Below, in pieces: positions 40,846 through 47,235 of a stretch of 47,235 nt of DNA. The number at the start of each line of letters is the position of its first letter. Position 1 is the stretch's first letter. Location of the stretch: NCBI GenBank assembly GCA_944325965.1, contig CALVCB010000008.1, positions 1 to 47,235 of the forward strand. Reading direction: 5' to 3'. Origin of the DNA: an uncultured Bacteroidales bacterium. GTDB taxonomy: Bacteria; Bacteroidota; Bacteroidia; Bacteroidales; UBA932. The notes beneath the pieces were generated by a model, which made no database searches, was not told where the DNA came from, and saw nothing but the letters and a program-made list of their open reading frames with translations. Position numbers and translations under genes: made by a program.

Positions 40846-42792
40846 TTATCTTTCTTGACCGGAATTCGTCTCACTGCCGAGCTCAACCCATTCGTCCGTC
40901 TTGGCGTCCAGGTCCCTTTTCAGCTCGAGATATTCGCGGGTCAGCTCCATGATGTCATCCCGCGGGGACGGGTTCTGCAGTTTTGCCTCTATGTCCTTCA
41001 TCTTCCCTTCTATTTCATCTATGGACTTCTCGAGGAAGGCAATCCTGTTCTTTCGGCGCTTCTCCTCCTTGGAGACATATTTCCTCGCCTGATAGTCCTG
41101 CTGTGATGCGGACTTCTTCTGCGGTGCCTCCTCAAGCTTCGGTTCCGCCGGCCTGTAGTGCCTTTCAAGCTCATTGAGGCTCTCTATACGCCTTTTCTCA
41201 AGGAATTCCGCCACTGTCCCGAGGTGTTCTTTCACCTTCCCGTCACGGAACTCGTACAGCTTGTCGACAAGCCCGTCCAGGAAATCCCTGTCATGGGAAA
41301 CTATAATCAGGGTCCCGTCATACGATTTCAGGGCCTGTTTAAGTATATCCTTGGACCTTATATCCATATGGTTGGTCGGCTCGTCGAGGGCAAGGAGGTT
41401 GTAGGGCTTGAGCATCAGCTTCGCCATAGCCAGACGTGCCCGTTCTCCCCCGCTCAGCACGGCCACCTTCTTGTCGATGTCCTCCCCCTTGAACAGGAAA
41501 GCGGCCAGGATGTCCCTCAATTTCGTCCTGACATCCCCGACAGCTATCCTGTCAAGAGTCTCGAACACGGTATCCTGCTTGTTCAGTATATCCTCCTGGT
41601 TCTGGGCATAGTATCCCACATTCACATTGTGCCCTGTCCTGGCTTCTCCGGACATGGGTTCAAGCTCCCTCATGATTACCCTCATCAAGGTGGTCTTGCC
41701 TTCCCCGTTACGCCCTACAAGGGCAACCTTCTCCCCCCTTCGGACTTCGATATCAGCGCCGGAGAACACCACCTTGCTCCCGTACCCCACCGTCAGGTCA
41801 GTAGCCTTGAAGGCTATGTCGCCGGAACGCGGGGCCGGAGGGAATTTCACGGTCAGTGCGGAAGCGTCCTCCTCGTCCACCTCCACCCTTTCCAGCTTTT
41901 CAAGCTGCTTTATCCTCGACTGCACCTGGTTTGACTTGGTCGGCTTGTAGCGGAACCTTTCAATAAACTCCTCCGTCTTCTCGATCATCCTCTGCTGGTT
42001 CTCATACGCCGCCATCTGCTGCGATATCCGCTCCTTCCTGAGCTCCAGGTACTTGCTGTACGGGACCTTGTAGTCATGGATATGCCCGAGCATTATCTCC
42101 ACCGTGCGGTTCGTGATATTGTCCAGGAACTTCCTGTCATGGGAGATGAGCACGAGCGAGCCCTTGTAATCCTTCAGGTAGCCCTCAAGCCACTCTATCG
42201 ATTCTATGTCCAGATGGTTTGTCGGCTCGTCAAGGAGCAGGACATCCGGCTTGGACAGAAGTATCTTCGCCAGCTCGATACGCATGTTCCACCCCTGGCT
42301 GAAAGTCTCGGTAGGCCGGTCCATCTCCTCGTACCGGAACCCCAGGCCCACCAGGGTGCGTTCTGCCTGAACACGGGGCGATTCGCTGTGCATATAGTTA
42401 AGGGAGTCGTTGATCTCATTGAGCCTGACGATCAGATCGCCGTACTCCTTCGACTCATAGTCATCACGCGTCGCAAGCTCCTGCGTAATCCTCTCCAACT
42501 CATCCTCTTTGGCATACATGTCGGCAAAAGCGGTCATAGTTTCGTCTATGACGCTCCTGCCCTTGTGGTGCTCCATTATCTGGGGGAGATACCCGATCCT
42601 GATTCCGGAGGGTACAGCAACCTTGCCCGCAGTCGGATTCTGAAGTCCGCATATCAGCTTCAGAATTGTCGACTTGCCGGCACCGTTTTTCCCTACCAGG
42701 CCGATCTTGTCGTTTTCGCTGATATGGAAATTTATATCATCCAGAAGTGTGAAGCCCCCGTAAGCTACTGTCAGACCATTAATGGAAATCAT
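40846..42792 (-). CDS. ABC-F family ATPase (Uup/EttA-like, ribosome-associated)
   Basis: 648 residues, two ATP-binding cassettes without membrane helices. Walker A sites are GKNGAGKS (about 35-42) and GRNGEGKT (about 360-367); signatures are FSQGWNMRIELA (deviating, S-Q-G-W) and LSGGERARLAMA; Walker B sites end LLLDEPTNHLD and LALDEPTNHMD. The linker ENQQRMIEKTEEFIERFRYKPTKSNQVQSR is the ABC-F P-site tRNA interaction motif. A charged coiled-coil C-terminal extension (EEKRRKNRIAFLEKS...) is Uup-like. Such proteins act on the ribosome; some give antibiotic resistance, but the sequence does not show that. Its start overlaps tatA by 4 bp (ATGA). Confidence 0.93.
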   Translation of the reverse strand: MISINGLTVAYGGFTLLDDINFHISENDKIGLVGKNGAGKSTILKLICGLQNPTAGKVAVPSGIRIGYLPQIMEHHKGRSVIDETMTAFADMYAKEDELERITQELATRDDYESKEYGDLIVRLNEINDSLNYMHSESPRVQAERTLVGLGFRYEEMDRPTETFSQGWNMRIELAKILLSKPDVLLLDEPTNHLDIESIEWLEGYLKDYKGSLVLISHDRKFLDNITNRTVEIMLGHIHDYKVPYSKYLELRKERISQQMAAYENQQRMIEKTEEFIERFRYKPTKSNQVQSRIKQLEKLERVEVDEEDASALTVKFPPAPRSGDIAFKATDLTVGYGSKVVFSGADIEVRRGEKVALVGRNGEGKTTLMRVIMRELEPMSGEARTGHNVNVGYYAQNQEDILNKQDTVFETLDRIAVGDVRTKLRDILAAFLFKGEDIDKKVAVLSGGERARLAMAKLMLKPYNLLALDEPTNHMDIRSKDILKQALKSYDGTLIIVSHDRDFLDGLVDKLYEFRDGKVKEHLGTVAEFLEKRRIESLNELERHYRPAEPKLEEAPQKKSASQQDYQARKYVSKEEKRRKNRIAFLEKSIDEIEGKMKDIEAKLQNPSPRDDIMELTREYLELKRDLDAKTDEWVELGSETNSGQER

Positions 42793-43007
42793 TGGTCTTC
42801 AGGCTTTTGTTCAGAGCCTGATGTGATTTTCTTCTTGCTCTCATCATCAGACTTCACACCCTCCTTGAAACTCTTGATTCCCTTGCCGAGGCCGCCCATC
42901 AACTCAGGAATCTTCTTTGCGCCGAAAAGCAGCAGGATTATGAATACGATAATGGCGATTTCCCAGAAACCCAAGCCAAAAACCAATGGTATGTACATAC
43001 TGTTCAA
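42789..43007 (-). CDS. tatA: Sec-independent protein translocase subunit TatA/E
   Basis: 72 residues: an N-terminal membrane helix (GFWEIAIIVFIILLLFGAKK), the hinge motif FGAKKIPELMGGLGKGIKSFKEG and a short charged tail. This is the minimal TatA type that forms the translocation pore. Met at residue 4 (42998) is an alternative start. tatC is not in the window. The gene lies between a thioesterase gene (30 bp upstream) and the ABC-F gene (4-bp overlap). Confidence 0.94.
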   Translation of the reverse strand: MNSMYIPLVFGLGFWEIAIIVFIILLLFGAKKIPELMGGLGKGIKSFKEGVKSDDESKKKITSGSEQKPEDQ

Positions 43008-43037
43008 TATATAAAGGTTTGTTATTGTTCCGTGTCT

Positions 43038-43469
43038 TTACTGAGCCGTATCCCCGTCAGTACAGGTGTCAATCGAGGCTGCTATGAGCTTTGCAAGGGC
43101 CTCCGGACAGCGGACCGGATGCCTTGTGCCCGAATCTATGAAGCCCAGGACCACCTCACCCGTCACGAGAAGGTCGCTATGCTGGTTGTATATCTCGCTG
43201 TGGACCACGAGCTTGGCCATCGGTACCCTGTCTATCGTGGAGACTATCCTGATCCTGTCCCCCATATATGCAGGATGCCTGTAACGGCACTCTACAGAGA
43301 TTACCGGCAGCATGACCCCGGCCTTCTCTATCTCCTCAATCGGAAGTCCGGCCTTCTGCATCATGTCCGAACGGCCGCATTCGAAAAACCTGATGTAGTT
43401 CGAATGGTGGACGATTCCCATCTGGTCCGTCTCGTAATACCTTATGTCAAGTTCGAGTTCTGAACGCAT
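43038..43469 (-). CDS. Hotdog-fold acyl-CoA thioesterase (YbgC/FadM-like)
   Basis: 143 residues. The 4HBT motif Y-Y-E-T-D15-x-M-G-x-V-H-H-S-N-Y-x-R-F-F-E is complete, with Asp15 as the active-site residue. The rest is one hotdog domain. It should hydrolyse short- to medium-chain acyl-CoA or acyl-ACP. It follows valS by 33 bp and precedes tatA by 30 bp on the same strand, in an operon-like run; YbgC is next to tol genes in proteobacteria, which is not the case here. Confidence 0.88.
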   Translation of the reverse strand: MRSELELDIRYYETDQMGIVHHSNYIRFFECGRSDMMQKAGLPIEEIEKAGVMLPVISVECRYRHPAYMGDRIRIVSTIDRVPMAKLVVHSEIYNQHSDLLVTGEVVLGFIDSGTRHPVRCPEALAKLIAASIDTCTDGDTAQ

Positions 43470-43502
43470 AGCTTTAAATTAAACGTCAGTCCGATGCCCA
43501 TG

Positions 43503-46151
43503 TCAGGCCTTGAGGGCGGCTATTGCAGCCTTCAGGCTTTCGATCTTTGAGAGTGAATCCGATTCCTTTTTACGCTCCACTGCCACTACCTGCTCCGGAG
43601 CATTGGCCACAAACCTTTCATTTGAAAGCTTTTTGCGGACTGATGCGAGGAATTTCTCCTGGTAGTCGAGGGCTGCCTCAAGCTTTGCAAGCTCCTCAGC
43701 TGTGTCTACAAGTCCCTCGAGCGGCACAAACATCTCCACTGTTCTTACCATGAACGACACACCGGAGACGCTGCCGAACGATTCGGCCTTTGTGACGGAT
43801 GAAATGTTGGCAAGCTTCTGCACTGCAGGTATTGTATCCATTGGGAAGCCGTCTTTTACCATGAGGGTCAGCGCCTCCTTAGGAGAAAGCCCTTTCTGCT
43901 GACGCAGGCTCCTTATGGCCACCACGGCCTCACAGGCCATATCGAAGTCGTTCACTGCAGCAATATCGTACTCCCCTGCCGCAGGGCTCCTCTGGAGCAT
44001 GATAGTCTCCCCTTCTTTCCTCGGAGAGATGTTCTGCCACAGCTCCTCGGTGATGAACGGCATAAACGGATGTATCATCTTCAGGAGGGCATCGAAAAAG
44101 CCTTCCGTTGCCTCGTATGTAGCCCTGTCTATCCCTGAGCCGTATGCCGGCTTGACAAGCTCGAGATACCATGCGCAGAAGTCATCCCAGAACAGCTTGT
44201 ATATCGCCATGATGGCATCCGAAATCCTGAATTTGGAATAGTGGTCCTCTACGGCGGCAACTGTCATGTCAAGCTTGTTCCTGAACCATCTCACAGCTAT
44301 GGCTGCGGCTTCAGGCTGTTTCGCGGCACTGTCAATGCTCCAGCCCTTCATCAGGCGGAAAGCGTTCCATACCTTGTTGCAGAAGTTCCTGCCCTGCTCC
44401 ACCTGCGACTCGTCAAACAGGATATCGTTTCCTGCGGAGGTGCACAGCATCATACCGAGGCGTACTCCGTCAGCTCCGTATTTCGCTATCAGGTCGAGCG
44501 GGTCAGGAGAGTTTCCGAGAGTCTTCGACATTTTCCTTCCGAGCTTGTCACGGACAATACCTGTCAGATAGACATTCCTGAATGGCACGTCATGCATGAA
44601 CTCGTTTCCGGCCATTATCATCCTCGCGACCCAGAAGAACAGTATATCCGGCCCAGTAACCAGGTCGTTTGTAGGATAATAGTAGGCAAGATCCCTGTTT
44701 GGCTGCGCCTCCGGATGCCCTGCCTTGTGCGTATCGAACACTGATATCGGCCACAGCCATGAGGAGAACCATGTATCCAGCACGTCCTCGTCCTGCCTCA
44801 GGTCGGCGGCTGTCACGGACGGATCAAGTTCCTTTGCGGCCTTCAATGCGGCCCCGGCATCAGCCTCCACCACGAAACGGCCGTCAGGAAGATAATATGC
44901 CGGAATGCGCTGTCCCCACCAGAGCTGGCGGGAGATGCACCAGTCGCGCACATTCTCCATCCAGTGACGGTATGTGTTCCTGTACTTGTCCGGTATCAGC
45001 TTCACTTTTCCGCTTTCTACAGACTCGAGGGCGTCTTTTGCGAGCGCGTCCATCTTCAGGAACCACTGCATTGAAAGTCTCGGCTCTATGACCGCGTTGG
45101 TCCTTTCTGAATATCCCACCGGGGAGGTATAGTCCTCCACCTTCTCGAGGTTCCCGGCTTCGCGGAGCATCCCCTCTATCTTTTTCCTGGCCTCGAAGCG
45201 GTCTTCCCCCACCAGAATCTGCGCCTTCTCGTTCAGGCGGCCGTGGTCGTCGATTATGTCAAGGACAGGGAGGTTGTGCCTTATGCCTATCTCGTAGTCG
45301 TTCACGTCATGGGCAGGAGTGACCTTCAGGCACCCGGTACCGAACCCCATCTCGACGTAGCTGTCCTCGATAATAGGAATCTCCTTGTTTATCAAAGGAA
45401 TAAGTATCTTCTTGCCTTTCAGCCAATGGTATCTTTCATCCTCCGGGTTGATACATACCGCGGCATCCGCCATGATGGTCTCCGGACGCGTGGTCGCAAT
45501 GATGATATACTTGTCTGTAGGATTCCCTTTACCGTCAGATATGAAGTACCTGAGGTGGTAGAACTTGCTGACGGTGTCCCTGTGGATCACCTCCTCGTCA
45601 CTCACTGCGGTCAGCCCAACAGGGTCCCAGTTTACCATCCTGACACCTCTATAGATATAGCCTTTCCTGTAGAAATAGACGAATGTGTTTATCACCGCAT
45701 CGCTCAAGTCGGGGTCCATGGTGAATTTGGTCCTGTCCCAGTCGCATGATGCCCCGAGCTTCCTGAGCTGGCTCAGGATGATGCCGCCATGCTTCTCCTT
45801 CCACTCCCATGCGTGCTTGAGGAACTCCTCGCGGGTGATGTCCTCCTTGCTGATGCCCTCGGCTTTCAGCTTGGCCACCACCTTGCTTTCAGTAGCTATG
45901 GAAGCATGGTCCGTTCCAGGGACCCAGCAGGCGTTCTTCCCGTCCATCCTGGCCTTGCGCACAAGCACGTCATTCAATGTATTGTTCAGCACATGCCCCA
46001 TATGAAGTATCCCGGTCACGTTAGGTGGCGGTATGACTATCGTATATGGTTCTCTCTCATCCGGTTCCGAATGGAAAAACTTGTTCTTAAGCCAATAGGC
46101 GTACCATTTGTCCTCTACTTCTGCAGGACTGTACTTTGCAGGAAGTTCCAT
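43503..46151 (-). CDS. valS: Valyl-tRNA synthetase
   Basis: 882 residues from [17 protein letters not shown] (ATG 46151). Class-I HIGH site is HMGH (about 50-53) in [17 protein letters not shown], the KMSKS site is in [18 protein letters not shown], with the CP1 editing domain between, including [15 protein letters not shown]. The end is the coiled-coil arm ([25 protein letters not shown]) unique to ValRS. Attaches valine to tRNA-Val and edits threonine. The frame is open 14 codons further upstream but these are not conserved. First gene of the valS-thioesterase-tatA-ABC-F run. Confidence 0.96.
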   Translation of the reverse strand: MELPAKYSPAEVEDKWYAYWLKNKFFHSEPDEREPYTIVIPPPNVTGILHMGHVLNNTLNDVLVRKARMDGKNACWVPGTDHASIATESKVVAKLKAEGISKEDITREEFLKHAWEWKEKHGGIILSQLRKLGASCDWDRTKFTMDPDLSDAVINTFVYFYRKGYIYRGVRMVNWDPVGLTAVSDEEVIHRDTVSKFYHLRYFISDGKGNPTDKYIIIATTRPETIMADAAVCINPEDERYHWLKGKKILIPLINKEIPIIEDSYVEMGFGTGCLKVTPAHDVNDYEIGIRHNLPVLDIIDDHGRLNEKAQILVGEDRFEARKKIEGMLREAGNLEKVEDYTSPVGYSERTNAVIEPRLSMQWFLKMDALAKDALESVESGKVKLIPDKYRNTYRHWMENVRDWCISRQLWWGQRIPAYYLPDGRFVVEADAGAALKAAKELDPSVTAADLRQDEDVLDTWFSSWLWPISVFDTHKAGHPEAQPNRDLAYYYPTNDLVTGPDILFFWVARMIMAGNEFMHDVPFRNVYLTGIVRDKLGRKMSKTLGNSPDPLDLIAKYGADGVRLGMMLCTSAGNDILFDESQVEQGRNFCNKVWNAFRLMKGWSIDSAAKQPEAAAIAVRWFRNKLDMTVAAVEDHYSKFRISDAIMAIYKLFWDDFCAWYLELVKPAYGSGIDRATYEATEGFFDALLKMIHPFMPFITEELWQNISPRKEGETIMLQRSPAAGEYDIAAVNDFDMACEAVVAIRSLRQQKGLSPKEALTLMVKDGFPMDTIPAVQKLANISSVTKAESFGSVSGVSFMVRTVEMFVPLEGLVDTAEELAKLEAALDYQEKFLASVRKKLSNERFVANAPEQVVAVERKKESDSLSKIESLKAAIAALKA

Positions 46152-46267
46152 AAAGTATCCGTATCTTATTATTAAAAACTCTCCGGAACCCAAACGTTAC
46201 TGATTCCGAAGGTGTTTGTTATCAACAATTTACACTCCCAGGCCCACCTCAAGGTCCAGCAAGCCTG

Positions 46268-46275
46268 CAAATATA
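46268..46275 (-). promoter_or_regulatory. Possible valS -7 element
   Basis: Minus strand TATATTTG, exact consensus, 116 bp before the valS start. A -33 TTTG at proper spacing is absent. The intervening leader (46152-46267) contains no recognised T-box or riboswitch. Confidence 0.35.
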
Positions 46276-46359
46276 GTCATTTTTTCACATTATAATGCCC
46301 ACAAGAGGGCCGCTGAGAAGAAATTATCGTATTTTCGCGTGCGGTCCACGGATATCATA

Positions 46360-47232
46360 TCATCTTGCCGCAGATTTCCGGTAGTCCGCAGGAGACCGGC
46401 CCGTAAGCCTGCGGAAGAAAGAACTCATATACGTCTGGTCCGAGAAATTCAGTTCCCCGGCTATCTGAGTGATTGAAAGGGAAGAGTTCACAAGCCGCAC
46501 CTTGATTTCCGCCAAGAGCTGGTCATCAATGATATTTTTGGGACTCAGACCGTCCACATGCCTGACCGTTATCTTGTTGAGATACCGTGGGGAAATGCAC
46601 AGGCGGTCGGCATAGAACTGGACGCTGTGCTCCTGCGAAGCAAACTCATGCACAAGTCCGAGGAACCTGTGGCAGAGGGTAACCGTCCTGTCTTTACTGC
46701 TTTCCCCCGCCCTGCCCCCTATATCCAGAGTCCGTCGCATCCAGAGAAAGAGCCCACGCAGGAAATTGTCCTCTTCCTGCACCCGGAGGTCATCACTGCT
46801 GAAAGTACCGGAGAACAGCATCCTTGCCATGTCCATCCATAGGTTCATGCCACTGAAGGCCGCAATACGCTCAGGAGAGCCGTCATATACATAGCACGGA
46901 TATTCATGCATGTAGTTGAAGAGTGCCGTATCAAGATTCGCCACGACATCTGTGAATCTCCTTTTCGGGAAAAGTATGCCCCTGAAACACAGGTCATCAG
47001 CACAGTCATCGAGCTGCAGGAGAGTCCCGGTCACAAAGACAATCCCCGTACCCGCCGTCATATTATATGTGCTTGCCCCCGTGGATACGGTACATCCCCC
47101 TGAAGTACAGACTAGGCATAGTCCGCACCGGAATATTGCGCTGCTCCCGTGAAGGGACTCCATAGGTCCTTCCACATATTCCAAGGCATCGACATCTATC
47201 GAAGCATCGGCAGTCATGAACTTTGCGCACAT
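46360..47232 (-). CDS. AraC-family transcriptional regulator (may continue past the window edge)
   Basis: At least 290 residues. The C-terminal AraC DNA-binding domain (about 185-288) has both helix-turn-helix units: LCISPRYLNKITVRHVDG and SITQIAGELNFSDQTYMSSFFRRLTGRSPADYRKS, the second being the classic signature. The N-terminal part (about 20-120) resembles the cupin-like sensing domain (HGSSAIFRCGLCLVCTSGGC). The ATG at 47232 is three bases from the edge, and the frame is still open there, so the true start could be outside. Ligand unknown. Confidence 0.85.
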   Translation of the reverse strand: MCAKFMTADASIDVDALEYVEGPMESLHGSSAIFRCGLCLVCTSGGCTVSTGASTYNMTAGTGIVFVTGTLLQLDDCADDLCFRGILFPKRRFTDVVANLDTALFNYMHEYPCYVYDGSPERIAAFSGMNLWMDMARMLFSGTFSSDDLRVQEEDNFLRGLFLWMRRTLDIGGRAGESSKDRTVTLCHRFLGLVHEFASQEHSVQFYADRLCISPRYLNKITVRHVDGLSPKNIIDDQLLAEIKVRLVNSSLSITQIAGELNFSDQTYMSSFFRRLTGRSPADYRKSAAR

Positions 47233-47235
47233 GGC

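Noticed and set aside
40793-43496. Repeated AACGTCAGTnCGA at 40793 and 43482
   Set aside because: Only two copies of about 13 bases in intergenic gaps; could be chance and no function is supported.
1-47235. tRNA, rRNA or insertion-sequence genes
   Set aside because: No cloverleaf, rRNA-like segment or transposase was recognised on either strand by reading; a dedicated search was not possible.

Overview
The window is chromosomal DNA of an anaerobic member of the Bacteroidales (Bacteroidota) carrying an integrated single-stranded DNA phage genome. The evidence for the host is repeated Bacteroidota-type promoters (TTTG, about 20 bp, TAnnTTTG), weak Shine-Dalgarno signals, outer-membrane lipoproteins and beta-barrels, a lipoprotein-type TamL, and anaerobic enzymes (flavodiiron protein, Hdr-like Fe-S complex). 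Genus cannot be fixed; a cysteate synthase-like gene would fit a sulfonolipid-making lineage such as Rikenellaceae, but this is inference.

Left arm (1-14736): end of a TrmH-family methyltransferase gene, a fold-III PLP decarboxylase (arginine decarboxylase-like), tamL, rarA, lrgAB, pyruvate kinase, a GNAT acetyltransferase, two small secreted barrel-like proteins, a flavodiiron protein, and a lipoprotein/barrel gene pair overlapping by one base. All are GC-balanced host genes.

Prophage (about 14752-20732): an AT-rich 5.95-kb element flanked by two dif-like direct repeats, with no integrase gene, all genes on the minus strand. It encodes four small early proteins, a 25-residue very basic J-like peptide, an HUH replication initiator, the major capsid protein, a scaffold protein, the pilot protein VP2 and a 50-residue membrane protein. 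A 330-bp block of hairpins lies between the scaffold and pilot genes. This is a complete-looking temperate microvirus (Alpavirinae-like), probably integrated by host XerC/XerD, sitting between two intact divergent host promoters.

Middle (20779-32931): two small membrane proteins, a Na/phosphate cotransporter, rlmD, then a run of eight closely spaced plus-strand genes: HdrC-like, HdrB-like, short HdrA-like, a second HdrC-like, a membrane HdrE-HdrD fusion, cysteate synthase, an MscS channel and a lipoprotein. This looks like an uncharacterised Hdr-type electron-transfer complex linked to sulfur metabolism, and it is the most interesting host system here.

Right arm (33017-47235): a PlsC-like acyltransferase, queA, a 518-bp AT-rich region with twelve TTTACA/TGTAAA sites (several exactly 32 bp apart) in front of an XRE-family regulator gene, then pyrD, cinA, an M19 dipeptidase, rlmB, an operon-like run valS-thioesterase-tatA-ABC-F, and an AraC-family regulator at the edge. 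Convergent gene pairs are separated by strong perfect-stem bidirectional terminators. No tRNA, rRNA or CRISPR array was recognised.
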